From Paraburkholderia sp. FT54 (GTDB taxonomy: Bacteria; Pseudomonadota; Gammaproteobacteria; Burkholderiales; Burkholderiaceae), in contig NZ_CP134197.1 in the NCBI RefSeq assembly GCF_031585635.1, positions 434,001 through 498,000 on the forward strand: DNA of 64,000 bases, written 5' to 3'. The notes beneath the pieces are model-generated. The model did no database searches and had not been told where the DNA came from. It was given only the letters and a program-made list of their open reading frames with translations. Both the position numbers and the translations under genes were made by a program. Below, one piece after another: positions 8,190 to 17,237 of the stretch. Numbering within the stretch: position 1 is the first letter of the stretch; each line of letters starts with the position of its first letter.

Positions 8190-8986
8190 GAACGATCGTG
8201 CTCTCGAGCATCGGCAGCGCGGCAGGCAGCGTGCGATGGCCGCGTGGCCTGCCGCCGCACGAACTGATCTCCGCTCTCTTTCCCCACCTTTCGCATCCTC
8301 CTCGCAGTCGAGGCGAGTCCAGGAGAGTCCTTCCTGTTACGGTTCGCTAAACGGATCCGGCTGGAACTTCTTCAGCGTAGTGTGTGCGATGCCGGACCAT
8401 CAAATAACAATGGCCCGCCGAGCCGGTTTCGACCGGCCAAAGGGACGGATCGGATTGCAGCCGAATGTCTTTCTTTCCTGCCGAGGCTTGGCGTCACTGC
8501 CAATAAGCGCGGCATGGAGCCTCCAGACAAAAGGTGAAAGCGGGTCGGCTACAGTTCGACTGGCGACGCGCGGGCTGCAACTCTCCCGTGCGGGATGTCC
8601 GTCAGTGATCGGCCACCTTCGGTCATTGGATTGATTGAAGGCGCGGCCACTCAAATGGCTCCTTTTGAATCAACTTCCGCCTCTCGTCATTCCGTGTTCT
8701 CGCCGCGATACCCGGGGTGGGCGGTACCAGCCGTGCTGGAACGGGTGCGCGGCGAGTGCATACGGCTTGGTTTAGACATAGCGGACACAGCTGACTTTGC
8801 CATAGCGCGCTTTCTGACGAACATGCTTCGTACCCGTCGCGCTACCGTCCTATTTAAATATGCCTCTTTCGAATGTCGAGTGGGTGGGCGCCGGGTCAAG
8901 TGCGGGCGCAAGCCCGGCGAAGCGAACACTTGACGCGCGTGGGGAAAACAAGCTGGTGCAGGGCTGGTTGCGGCAGAATGCGGCAA
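8190..8986. other. Long stretch without a recognisable gene
   Basis: About 800 bases with no gene I can name. The best candidate is a plus-strand frame ending at 8933 (from 8595 or an internal start). Its segment PAVLERVRGECIRLGL then ADTADFAIARFLT looks helical and protein-like, but I do not recognise it and no good ribosome binding site precedes it. It may be a remnant of an island gene. Confidence 0.3.
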
Positions 8987-9184
8987 TCAGCGCCGCACCG
9001 AGCCGTCCGGCAGGCGGACACGCGGCACGCGCACCTCCAGATAACAGTCGAACTGGAAAAAGTTGAGGTGCCGCAGCCGTTTGATGACCGCGTCGTGCAC
9101 CGGGTGTTCGCCCGGCACCCCGGGGTAGGCAAACCGGCTGCCCGCGACAACCAAGGCGGCCTCAAAAAGTTGGGTTTGGTTCAT
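8987..9184 (-). pseudogene. N-terminal fragment of an ISL3-family transposase
   Basis: Read on the minus strand from 9184, the frame begins MNQTQLFEAAL and continues VAGSRFAYPG, GEHPVHD and CYLEVRVPRV, the start of ISL3-family transposases. Relative to the family, about 30 residues between the first two motifs are missing. It lies in the opposite orientation to the rest of the same type of gene (9195-10004), so the copy has been both deleted and inverted. Confidence 0.75.
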
Positions 9185-9194
9185 CATCGTTCGA

Positions 9195-10004
9195 TTGGTC
9201 TTGCAGGGTCTGGTAAGCCTGTCGTGGCATCGCGTGAAGGCCATCTGTGATCGTTATGCGACCGATGGCACCACGACTATGTCTCGCTGGTCGCCGACAT
9301 GGACGGCAGGCGCGTGGTCTTCATCACGCCAGGCAAGGATGCCGGCGTTGTCGAACGCTTTGCCACTCACCTGGAGGAACACAACGCAACGCCTGCGCGG
9401 ATCAAATCGGTCAGCATTGACATGTCGCCCGCCTTCGTCAAGGGCGTGGACGAACATCTGCCCAATGCGCGCGTGACGTTCGACCAGTTTCACGGAATTG
9501 CGCACGCGTCCAAAGCTCTCGATGGTTTGCGCCGCGAGCAGCAGAAGAACGATCCCGCACTGAAGGGCATGCGCTGGTCGTTGCTCAAGGATGCGGACAA
9601 GCTGAACCTCGCGCAACTGACCGATCTCGAGGCACTGATCAGCCAGTACACCACCAACCGCGCTGCGCGTTGCCTGGATGTACCGCGAGCAACTGCGCGA
9701 GATTCTCGATCGCAAGCAGATCCATGTGCTCTCCAGGATGTTGCGCCGGTGGTGCACCGGCGTCATGCGTTCCAAGGTCGAACCCATGAAGGACGTGGCG
9801 CGCATGATCCGTCGTCATTTCGACGGCATCGTCGCGTGGGCACAGACGCGCCGGACCAATGGTTTCATTGAAGCGATCAACGGCCTGTTTCAAGCTGCCA
9901 AGCGCAAGGCGCGCGGGTACGCCAGCTTCAAAACCATGCGGACTGTGATGTTTCTCATCGCCGGCAGGCTCGACTTTTCGGCCTTTAACCCACATGCCTC
10001 GTAA
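9195..10004 (+). pseudogene. Middle and C-terminal part of an ISL3-family transposase, frameshifted
   Basis: The plus strand reads SLSWHRVKAICDRY, then in a different frame HHDYVSLVADMDGRRVVF and SVSIDMSPAFVKGVDEHLPN, then in a third frame from 9678 MYREQLREILDR through RRTNGFIEAINGLFQAAKRK. These are the DDE core and C-terminal end of an ISL3-family transposase. At least one deletion (about 9255) and one frameshift (about 9670) break it. With the inverted N-terminal piece beside it, this is a dead element. Confidence 0.85.
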
Positions 10005-10074
10005 GCCGCATTACCCACTGCATTTTCGAAATAGTCTCTTCTATGTCGAGTGATGAGCGCGCGTAGAAGCAGCG

Positions 10075-10941
10075 TTAGTCGGCAGCAAAGTCCGTGGATG
10101 CCGACAATGCTCGCCAGGTTTCCATTTCCAGCGCCACTGATTCGTTCTTCTGGGCAATTGTGTTTAGGGTGTCGGTTCCCAGCGGCAGGCGCAGAGGTGG
10201 CGTCTGCGCGCGGACGAGTTCCACCATGGCCTTCGCCAGTTTCTTCGGATCCCCCGGCTGCTGGTGATTCCACGAAGCGGTCTGGGACCGCACCGCACCT
10301 GCCGTTGCCTCATAGTCTTCAATGACGTTCGGGGACACTGCCAGCGAGGAGGCATCGAGAAAGTCGGTGCGGAAGAAGCCTGGCTCAACCACCGTGACGT
10401 GAATGCCCAGCGGCGCGAGCTCATCGTGCAGCGCTTCGCTCAGGCCCTCAACGGCAAACTTGGTCGAGCTATATACGCCAAAGCCAGCCACCGACCGATA
10501 ACCGGCGATTGCTGAGAAGTTGATGACATGTCCGGCGCGGCGCGCACGCATGGAGGGCAGCACGGCCCGCGTCACGTTAAGCAAACCGAAAACGTTGGTC
10601 TCGTACTGGCGCCGCGTCTCGGCATCACTGGATTCCTCAACCGCACCGAGCAGGCCAAAGCCCGCATTGTTGACGAGGACGTCGATGCGGCCGAAGCGTG
10701 CAAGCGCTGCCTGCACGGCCGTCAAAGCCTCGGCTTCGCGCGTCACGTCAAGCCGCACAGGAAGCAGCGCGGGCCCTTCTGCCAATGCAGCGACGATGGT
10801 GTCGATACTGCGGCCTGCCGCCACCACGGCGTCGCCTTCGGCCAGGGCGGCTTTGGCGATGAGTGCGCCCATGCCACGCGACGCACCGGTGATCAGCCAT
10901 ACACGCTTGAAGCCCTGATTCTGGTTAGTGGGGAAAGTCAT
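10075..10941 (-). CDS. Short-chain dehydrogenase/reductase
   Basis: A 288-residue classical SDR. The cofactor motif TGASRGMG is at about residues 18-25, NNAGFG at about 91-96, the catalytic Ser in NFSAIAG, and YSSTK gives the catalytic Tyr and Lys. Such enzymes use NAD(P)H to interconvert alcohols and ketones or aldehydes; the substrate cannot be told from sequence. An AAGGAG-type site precedes the ATG. The start overlaps the stop of the upstream XapX-type gene by ATGA, so the two are probably co-transcribed and coupled. Confidence 0.9.
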   Translation of the reverse strand: MTFPTNQNQGFKRVWLITGASRGMGALIAKAALAEGDAVVAAGRSIDTIVAALAEGPALLPVRLDVTREAEALTAVQAALARFGRIDVLVNNAGFGLLGAVEESSDAETRRQYETNVFGLLNVTRAVLPSMRARRAGHVINFSAIAGYRSVAGFGVYSSTKFAVEGLSEALHDELAPLGIHVTVVEPGFFRTDFLDASSLAVSPNVIEDYEATAGAVRSQTASWNHQQPGDPKKLAKAMVELVRAQTPPLRLPLGTDTLNTIAQKNESVALEMETWRALSASTDFAAD

Positions 10942-11399
10942 GAGTTGCTCCTTGAACTTTGGTCGGCCGGTCGTTGGCCGCCGCGGATGACGTGCATGTG
11001 GCTGTTGATCACCGCCGGGATCGCCAAGATCGATGTGTGCCCCGCAAGAGGCAGGCGATACACGAACAAAATCTGCCCCAATCCGATGTTTTTGAAATCC
11101 CGCCTGGGCTTCGTTAAGATTTCAGCCATGCTGGACTCCTTCTCTAATGCATCGATGATTAAGGTCGGTGCAACATCAACTGGCCCGGCAGTGTGTGTCC
11201 GCAGCACCTCCGTTTTTGCGAACGGAAGCGTAGTGCTCGCTAGAAGCTGGCGTCCAGTTGGAATGATTTGTGTCCCCAAAACCATCCCCAGCAATCCCAC
11301 GAGGGCCACCATTGGCGGCGCCGGCGAGCGTACACGAATCAGGCTGTATATCGCGCCGGCGAGAATGCCACCAAGGAGCGAGAGAATATAAGGTTTCAT
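10938..11399 (-). CDS. XapX-domain protein with a chimeric C-terminus
   Basis: Residues 1-50 are a XapX (DUF1427) domain: MKPYILSLLGGILAGAIYSL, PAPPMVALVGLLGMVLG, two short membrane segments with a central proline-rich turn. Family members are usually 50-100 residues. Here the frame runs on to 153 residues. The extra part consists of a piece resembling the start of SdhC and a piece resembling an amidohydrolase metal site (see 10969-11130). The XapX half may still be made; the tail is probably accidental. A paralogue lies at 12759-13049. The function of XapX proteins is unknown. Confidence 0.7.
   Translation of the reverse strand: MKPYILSLLGGILAGAIYSLIRVRSPAPPMVALVGLLGMVLGTQIIPTGRQLLASTTLPFAKTEVLRTHTAGPVDVAPTLIIDALEKESSMAEILTKPRRDFKNIGLGQILFVYRLPLAGHTSILAIPAVINSHMHVIRGGQRPADQSSRSNS
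10969..11130 (-). pseudogene. Fused fragments of sdhC (start) and an amidohydrolase
   Basis: From 11130 the minus strand has its own AAGGAG site and ATG, then MAEILTKPRRDFKNIGLGQI and YRLPLAGHTSIL, which resembles the first 35 residues of succinate dehydrogenase cytochrome b subunit. It then switches without a stop to AIPAVINSHMHVIRGGQRP, which resembles the metal-binding segment of the amidohydrolase at 13046 (LPGLIDNHLHIIRGGLNF). Both pieces are in frame with the XapX gene. This looks like rearrangement debris captured between two working genes. Confidence 0.55.
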
Positions 11400-11557
11400 T
11401 GGTTGAAAATTCCTCGGACTCGCGTATCAGCGCGCTCGATGGTTATCGCGAACTATTTGCATTCAGGTCGTGCCATGGACATTTCGCTGAAAAGCCCGCA
11501 CCGGAATGATGATTCCGGATGCGAGCCTCACATTTCGGCTCAAGATGCGGCACCCCG

Positions 11558-12247
11558 TCACGTCTTCGCCGGGACCGCGGCGAGAGACTCGTGTTTCGTT
11601 TTGGTGCGCTGGGGTGCCTTATGAACCATGGTGTAGGCGTAATCGACGCCCATCCCGTATCCGCCAGAATGTTCCTTCACGATTTTCATCACGTCGTCAT
11701 AGGTTTCTTTGCGAGCCCAGTCACGCTGCCATTCGAGCATCACCTGTTGCCACGTCACGGGCACGACGCCGGCCTGGATCATGCGCTGCATCGCATAGTC
11801 ATGCCCGTGCTGCGACGTGCCACCCGAGGCGTCTTCGACCATGTAAATTTCGTAGCCGCCTTCGAGCATCGCGCAGAGCGCGAACGTCGTGTTGCAGACC
11901 TCCGTCCACAGGCCGGCGACGACGACCTTGTTCCGGCCGTTTTTTTTGAGCGCGTCGCGGACCTTCTGGTCGTCCCATGAGTTCATCGAGGTTCGCTCGA
12001 GAGTGGGCTGGTCCGGGAACACGTCGAGCAGCTCCGGGTACGTAAAGCCGGAGAAGCTTTCGCTCTCGACCGTCGTAATAGTCGTCGGGATGTTGAAAGT
12101 CTTCGCCGCCTTCGCCAGTCCGACGACGTTGTTTTTCAGTACTTGCCGGTCGATTGACTGGACGCCAAAGGCCATCTGAGGCTGTTGATCGATGAAGATG
12201 ATCTGGCTGTTGGTTGGAGTAAGTACTTCCAGTTTCTCTTTGCTCAT
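11558..12247 (-). CDS. Isochorismatase-family (YcaC-like) cysteine hydrolase
   Basis: A 229-residue protein with the cysteine-hydrolase fold: the acid in IIFIDQQPQM at about residues 17-24, and the nucleophile in WTEVCNTTFALCAMLEG at about residue 118, followed by DASGGTSQHGHDYAM. YcaC-like proteins hydrolyse an amide-type or ester-type bond, but the natural substrate is usually unknown. It has its own gap of more than 150 bases on both sides, so it is probably monocistronic. It lies between two XapX genes, a common pairing in Burkholderia-type genomes as far as I recall. Confidence 0.88.
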   Translation of the reverse strand: MSKEKLEVLTPTNSQIIFIDQQPQMAFGVQSIDRQVLKNNVVGLAKAAKTFNIPTTITTVESESFSGFTYPELLDVFPDQPTLERTSMNSWDDQKVRDALKKNGRNKVVVAGLWTEVCNTTFALCAMLEGGYEIYMVEDASGGTSQHGHDYAMQRMIQAGVVPVTWQQVMLEWQRDWARKETYDDVMKIVKEHSGGYGMGVDYAYTMVHKAPQRTKTKHESLAAVPAKT

Positions 12248-12758
12248 GATGCCATCCGTTCGTATGAGGTTCTAACAATACGTCGCGCCAGATTTGAGCG
12301 CCGGAAGAGCCACTCGCGTTGCTCTAATGAAACCAATAACGACATGTCTCCCGCGGGAGAAATAAGACATGGGCAATGCCGTCTCGTGGCCCCAAAGAAG
12401 CATAGTCCACATTGCCTGGATGTGAAGCTGTGGATGGCGATATCAGGGTTTTATGCATGTCTTCGATGCCGACAGGATGCTTTTCTTTATAGATGGAAAG
12501 TCATAAGCTGCGAGGAAAGCGAAAGAATCGTTGTCCTTCAATAGCCGGCTTCTTTTTTTTGCCGTCATGTTATTACTCGAAGGGCTGCATGCATCGTGCC
12601 GGAGCGCGTCCTTTGATGCCACGTCATCTGTCGTTACAAGGCGGGGCGACATTTTTCGAAACCGGTTCATCGAATACGCATAGGGATGCTTCCTGTTTCC
12701 GGCTTCGTGATCGTCGTCGCGAGCGATTGCTTGCGGCGTACTGGAGGAGGGTTGATCG
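12248..12758. other. Intergenic region between divergent genes
   Basis: About 510 bases separating the isochorismatase-type gene (minus) and the XapX operon (plus). It should hold both promoters. It contains A/T-runs (for example around 12550) but no coding pattern I can defend and no clear dyad. Confidence 0.4.
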
Positions 12759-13049
12759 ATGAAAGCGTATGTGCTTTCGCTGCTGGCTGGCATCCTGGTA
12801 GGCGTGGTCTATAGCTTGATTGGCGTGCCGCCCCCGGCGCCTCCTATCGTCGCCCTGGTGGGCCTTTTAGGCATACTCGCGGGCGAACAGATTTTCCCGG
12901 TTGCAAAAAAAATGCTTTCCGGGGCCAACCTGCGTGTGGCCTGGAAGGAGGAGCATTGCAATCAACACCTGTTTGGGTCTTTGCCCGGCCGGAACTCCGA
13001 AGGACCTCGGCCCAAGGCGGGAGTATCGTCTGAGGAGAAGCGTTCATGA
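12759..13049 (+). CDS. XapX-domain (DUF1427) membrane protein
   Basis: A 96-residue protein. The first 50 residues (MKAYVLSLLAGILVGVVYSL, PPAPPIVALVGLLGILAGE) form the XapX domain with two predicted membrane segments. The C-terminal half is polar and lacks a recognised domain. An AGGAGGG site lies about 9 bases before the ATG. The stop overlaps the start of the amidohydrolase (ATGA), so it is the first gene of a plus-strand operon running at least to the DoxX gene. The role of XapX proteins is not known. Confidence 0.8.
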   Translation: MKAYVLSLLAGILVGVVYSLIGVPPPAPPIVALVGLLGILAGEQIFPVAKKMLSGANLRVAWKEEHCNQHLFGSLPGRNSEGPRPKAGVSSEEKRS

Positions 13050-14935
13050 CATCTCACCAACAGGCGCCGGACTTGATTCTTCTCAATGGCCGGTTCACAA
13101 CGCTGGATAAATCGAAGCCAACCGCCACTGCGGTTGCTATCAAGGACGGGAAATTCGTTGCCGTCGGCGGCGACGGCGAAATAAGTCAGCTCAAGTCCGA
13201 TAGCACGCGCATGGTTGACCTGAAGGGACGTTCAGCTCTTCCGGGGTTGATCGACAACCATCTCCACATCATCCGTGGCGGGCTGAATTTCAACATGGAG
13301 CTTCGGTGGGATGGTGTGCGCTCACTGGCAACCGCCATGGAGATGCTCAAGGCGCAGGTTGCTATCACGCCGCCGCCTCAATGGGTACGTGTCGTCGGTG
13401 GGTTCACCGAGCACCAATTCGACGAGCGTCGCTTGCCGACCATCGAGGAGCTGAACGCGGCCGCACCGGACACGCCGGTTTTCATGCTGCACCTTTACGA
13501 CCGCGCGCTGCTGAACGCCGCGGCGCTGCGAGTGGTGGGCTACACGAAGGACACGCCTGAGCCCCCTGGCGGCGAGATCGTGCGCGATAGCGCGGGCAAT
13601 CCGACCGGGTTGCTCCTCGCGAAGCCCAACGCGGCCATCCTCTATGCGACGTTGGCAAAGGGGCCCAAGCTGCCGCTCGAATATCAGCTGAACTCGACGC
13701 GGCATTTCATGCGCGAGCTGAACAGATTGGGCGTCACCGGAGCCATTGATGCCGGCGGCGGTTTCCAGAACTTCCCGGAGGACTACGAGGTGGTCCAGAA
13801 GCTTGACGCCCAGGGACTGCTGACCATCAGGCTAGCCTACAACCTGTTCACTCAAAAGCCCAAGGGTGAGAAGGAAGACTTCCTCAACTGGACGAAGACG
13901 TCGAAATATAAGGACGGGAACGACTACTTCCGGCACAACGGTGCAGGCGAGATGCTCACGTTCTCAGCGGCCGACTTCGAGGACTTCAGGGTGGCGCGCC
14001 CGGACATGCCTGCGGAAATGGAGGGCGAACTCGAAGACGTCATCCGCGTGCTCGTGGAGAATCGCTGGCCGTGGCGCATGCATGCGACGTACGACGAGAC
14101 CATCAGCCGCGCGCTCGACGTGTTCGAGAAGGTGAACCGCGATACTCCCCTTGCCGGCCTGAACTGGTTCTTCGACCACGCGGAAACTATTTCAGAGAAG
14201 TCGATGGACCGCATCGCAGCGCTCGGTGGGGGCATTGCGGTCCAGCATCGGATGGCGTACCAGGGCGAGTATTTCGTCGAGCGATACGGTGAGAAGGCGG
14301 CTGAGGGCACGCCGCCTGTTGCGCGAATGCTCGAGAAAGGAATTCATACGTCGGCGGGGACCGACGCAACGCGAGTGGCGTCCTACAACCCGTGGGTCTC
14401 CCTCTCCTGGCTGGTGACCGGCAAGACGGTCGGCGGCCTGCGCATTTATCCCCAGCGCAACTGTCTGGACCGTGAGACGGCCCTGCGCATGTGGACCGAG
14501 AAGGTCACCTGGTTCTCGAATGAAGTCGGCAAGAAAGGGCAGATTGCAGTCGGTCAGCTCGCGGACCTTATCGTCCCTGACCGCGACTTCTTTGCCTGCG
14601 CCGAGGACGACATCGCTGGCGCTTCGTCTTTGCTTACGGTGGTAGGCGGCAAGGTGGTGTATGCGACTGGCGAGTTCGCCGCCCTGGACGGCAGTCCCCC
14701 ACCTCCGGCGATGCCTGACTGGTCACCGGTGCGAAAGTATGGCGGATTTGCCGCGTGGAAGCAGGGCGACGAGTCCGGCGCGCCGCTTCAGCAGGTGGCG
14801 TCCACAGCATGTGACTGCGCGCGCGCTTGCGGCGTTCACGGTCACGACCATCGGCGCGCGTGGCTCGGCAACGCGCCGACGTCGGACTACAAGGGCTTCT
14901 GGGGAGCGCTGGGATGCGCGTGCTGGGCGGTCTAG
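13046..14935 (+). CDS. Amidohydrolase of the YtcJ type
   Basis: A 629-residue metal-dependent hydrolase. The beta-sandwich start LILLNGRFTTLD is followed by the first metal ligands in DNHLHIIRGG (about residue 74). Further His residues come in MHATYDE and FDHAETIS, and the final Asp in AGTDATRVASYNPW. The end QIAVGQLADLIV returns to the composite domain. Family members hydrolyse amides or exocyclic N-acyl groups, or deformylate; the substrate is unknown here. The last 60 residues (cysteine- and histidine-rich, CDCARACGVHGHDH) extend beyond the usual end and could bind metal. Confidence 0.9.
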   Translation: MTSHQQAPDLILLNGRFTTLDKSKPTATAVAIKDGKFVAVGGDGEISQLKSDSTRMVDLKGRSALPGLIDNHLHIIRGGLNFNMELRWDGVRSLATAMEMLKAQVAITPPPQWVRVVGGFTEHQFDERRLPTIEELNAAAPDTPVFMLHLYDRALLNAAALRVVGYTKDTPEPPGGEIVRDSAGNPTGLLLAKPNAAILYATLAKGPKLPLEYQLNSTRHFMRELNRLGVTGAIDAGGGFQNFPEDYEVVQKLDAQGLLTIRLAYNLFTQKPKGEKEDFLNWTKTSKYKDGNDYFRHNGAGEMLTFSAADFEDFRVARPDMPAEMEGELEDVIRVLVENRWPWRMHATYDETISRALDVFEKVNRDTPLAGLNWFFDHAETISEKSMDRIAALGGGIAVQHRMAYQGEYFVERYGEKAAEGTPPVARMLEKGIHTSAGTDATRVASYNPWVSLSWLVTGKTVGGLRIYPQRNCLDRETALRMWTEKVTWFSNEVGKKGQIAVGQLADLIVPDRDFFACAEDDIAGASSLLTVVGGKVVYATGEFAALDGSPPPPAMPDWSPVRKYGGFAAWKQGDESGAPLQQVASTACDCARACGVHGHDHRRAWLGNAPTSDYKGFWGALGCACWAV

Positions 14936-14947
14936 AGGGGAGGGACA

Positions 14948-15370
14948 GTGGCGGACAGTCCATCCTGGGTAGCGGCGCTGCTTCGTCAACCGTGGGTGAT
15001 GCCATTGGTCCGCATCTGTCTCGTCTCAGCGTACCTCATTGGCGGTGTCGCCAAGCTGATGCATTTCGACGCCGCGGTCGCTGAGCAGGTGCACTTCGGT
15101 CTCCATCCCGGGTGGCTTTGGGCTACCCTGGCGATTTTCGTGGAGATTGCCGGCTCCCTGTGCGTCATCTTCAACAGGTTCACGTGGCTCGGAGCGGGAG
15201 CGCTGGCTGGATTGACGGGGGTGGCGATGCTCGTGGCGAACAACTTCTGGCGTCTGGAAGGTGTGGCACGCTTCATTGCGCTGAACAGTTTTTTTGAGCA
15301 CCTCGGGCTGATTGCCGCCTTCGTGATGGTCACCTATCTGGCCAGCGGTGAGCGACGCTCACGCGTCTAA
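14948..15370 (+). CDS. DoxX-family membrane protein
   Basis: A 140-residue protein with four predicted membrane helices: LVRICLVSAYLIGGVAKL, WLWATLAIFVEIAGSLCVIF, GAGALAGLTGVAMLVANNFW and LGLIAAFVMVTYLA. The lengths and the GGVAKLMHF turn fit DoxX/TQO small-subunit-like proteins. The start is a GTG preceded by GGGAGGGA. It follows the amidohydrolase by 12 bases and belongs to the same operon. Some DoxX proteins take part in quinone-linked oxidation or redox protection; a specific role here is not visible. Confidence 0.8.
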   Translation: MADSPSWVAALLRQPWVMPLVRICLVSAYLIGGVAKLMHFDAAVAEQVHFGLHPGWLWATLAIFVEIAGSLCVIFNRFTWLGAGALAGLTGVAMLVANNFWRLEGVARFIALNSFFEHLGLIAAFVMVTYLASGERRSRV

Positions 15371-15395
15371 AAAAAAGGACAGGGAACTCACTATC

Positions 15396-16313
15396 ATGCG
15401 TAACTTTCAATCGCTCGGTGTCGCCGTTGCTCTTGCTCTGGGTCTGGTTTCAAGTGCTCCGTCGATTTCTTTCGCAAAGGCAAACATCGGGGCGCCGCAA
15501 TCTGCGTCTTACTCTGTCGGGCCGCAGTACGACACCACTCACGTGTATGTGGCACCTGAAGACTTCGACAAGTTCACGGAGAGCTTCGCCGCCACGTTTG
15601 GCGGCCACAAATCGCAGCAAGGCGTCTTCCAGGTGACACCGACACCGAGCCAGACGATGTCCCAACTGGTCTTCACGCCGGTGGGTACGATTTCGGTGTT
15701 CGGCTTCAAGACACCGATTCCGTTTCCGTTTGGTGACGAGCGTACCGGCTACCTAGTCACGGACATGGACGGCGCGATGAAATCGGCGAAGGCTCACGGC
15801 GCTGATGTCGTAGTCGATACTTTCCCGGACCCGATTGGGCGTGATGCAGTCATCTCGTGGCCGGGCGGCGTGCACATGCAGCTCTACTGGCACACGCAGG
15901 CTCCGAACTACGGGGCGCTCGAGACCGTTCCGGAGAACCGGGTGTACGTCTCGCCGGGGCGTGCAAACGCACTCATCAAGAACTGGGTCGGGTTCTCGCA
16001 CGGGAAGGTGGTTTCCGACAATCACAGCGCGCCAGGCGTTGAAATCGGTCGGCCGAACGATACCTTCCGGCGCGTTCGACTGACGTCGGGATTCGGGAAC
16101 ATGACCGTCTTTGTGACAGATGGACGTCTGCCGTACCCATACGGGCGCGAGATGACCGGGTATGAAGTGAAGGACTTCGATGACACCATGAAGAAGGCTC
16201 AGGCCGCTGGTGTTTCGGTTCTCGTGCCGCCTTTTACGTCGGACCGGAGAGAATCGGCAATAGTCCAGTTCCCGGGCGGATACATCGCAGAAATTCACGC
16301 GGCTGCGAAATAG
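15396..16313 (+). CDS. Exported VOC-superfamily (glyoxalase-like) protein
   Basis: A 305-residue protein with a Sec signal peptide (MRNFQSLGVAVALALGLVSS, cleavage near SFAKA). Two repeated VOC modules follow, each with the family pattern: TTHVYVAPEDFDKFTESF, then GYLVTDMDGAMKSAKAHGAD; and the second NRVYVSPGRANALIKNWV, then GYEVKDFDDTMKKAQAAG. I chose the ATG at 15396 because GGACAGGGAA precedes it and the signal peptide then starts cleanly; the upstream frame begins inside doxX. VOC proteins bind a divalent metal and act on diverse small molecules. A periplasmic location is predicted; the substrate is unknown. Confidence 0.8.
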   Translation: MRNFQSLGVAVALALGLVSSAPSISFAKANIGAPQSASYSVGPQYDTTHVYVAPEDFDKFTESFAATFGGHKSQQGVFQVTPTPSQTMSQLVFTPVGTISVFGFKTPIPFPFGDERTGYLVTDMDGAMKSAKAHGADVVVDTFPDPIGRDAVISWPGGVHMQLYWHTQAPNYGALETVPENRVYVSPGRANALIKNWVGFSHGKVVSDNHSAPGVEIGRPNDTFRRVRLTSGFGNMTVFVTDGRLPYPYGREMTGYEVKDFDDTMKKAQAAGVSVLVPPFTSDRRESAIVQFPGGYIAEIHAAAK

Positions 16314-16387
16314 GACAGCATCACGACAACAGGAGTGTCGATATTCGAGAGGCCAATCCTCGCTGACGCTTCTCCATAGGGTGAGCA

Positions 16388-17080
16388 ATGAATGACGATA
16401 GTTTGCTGTCCGCAATTGCTGGTTATGTCGACACTCTCAGTTTTTTCGCGCTGTTCGGCCTGTTCACCGCGCACGTGACGGGGAACTTCGTGCTCATTGG
16501 TGGTGGCGTCGCAGGGTATGGGCAGGGCGTCGTCCTTAAATTGATGGCGTTTCCTGCTTTTATCCTGGGAGTCGCGCTGAGCAGCTTCATCATTCGCGGC
16601 CAAAGCCCCGAGACCCCGATGCGCGGCGCGTGCATGCTCTACGCCGTGCAGGCGCTCCTGCTTCTGGCGTTCTGCTTTGCAGGTGCCAGGCTCGGACCCA
16701 GGTTCAACCCGGAAAATTGGGCGGTGGTCGTGTGTGGGATGATTGGCGCGACAGCGATGGGTGTCCAGAACGCCCACAGCCGTCTTGTTGCCAGGCCCGG
16801 TGTGCCGAATACCGTCATGACCGGGAACGTGACGCAGGTCATTCTTGACACGCTTGACCTGTGTTCGCCACGCGTTGCGGCGGACATCAAGACTGCTGCA
16901 CGAACGCGAGTCGCCAAAATGCTTCCAGCAATTGCAGCGTTCGGGCTCGGCGCCGTCGCCGGCGCTCTGGCTTACAGACACTATGGCTTCTGGGCTTTGC
17001 TGTTGCCGGTTATCGGGGTCGCCTGGCTGGCAATTCGCTCCTGGATGCACCGGAACGCGGTAGGTAAGCTTGCCGCTTGA
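16388..17080 (+). CDS. DUF1275 (YoaK-like) membrane protein
   Basis: A 230-residue protein with six or so hydrophobic segments. The DUF1275 signature is FFALFGLFTAHVTGNFVLIG near the N-terminus and GVQNAHSRLV with GVPNTVMTGNVTQ in the middle. The family is widespread and probably transports a small solute, but no substrate is established. It follows the VOC gene by 74 bases and is likely transcribed with it. A strong inverted repeat (17160-17188) lies 80 bases after the stop. Confidence 0.87.
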   Translation: MNDDSLLSAIAGYVDTLSFFALFGLFTAHVTGNFVLIGGGVAGYGQGVVLKLMAFPAFILGVALSSFIIRGQSPETPMRGACMLYAVQALLLLAFCFAGARLGPRFNPENWAVVVCGMIGATAMGVQNAHSRLVARPGVPNTVMTGNVTQVILDTLDLCSPRVAADIKTAARTRVAKMLPAIAAFGLGAVAGALAYRHYGFWALLLPVIGVAWLAIRSWMHRNAVGKLAA

Positions 17081-17159
17081 TACTTCTGCTGCGGGCGCAC
17101 TCGCTGGTCGTGACAGAGGGAGAGGCATCGACGGTGGCTTGATGACATCCGAAGAGTGC

Positions 17160-17188
17160 GTGAGGTGTTGGGTGACGCAACACCTCAC
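17160..17188. terminator. Stem-loop with 11-bp arms between the DUF1275 and porin genes
   Basis: GTGAGGTGTTG at 17160-17170 pairs perfectly with CAACACCTCAC at 17178-17188 across a 7-base loop. There is no T-tract, so it may be a terminator stem, an mRNA-stabilising structure, or an operator for the porin gene that starts 50 bases downstream. Confidence 0.45.
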
Positions 17189-17237
17189 TCCATAGAGGCC
17201 GGAAGAACAATGTTGACAGGGCGGGAGGCCAGGAGGG

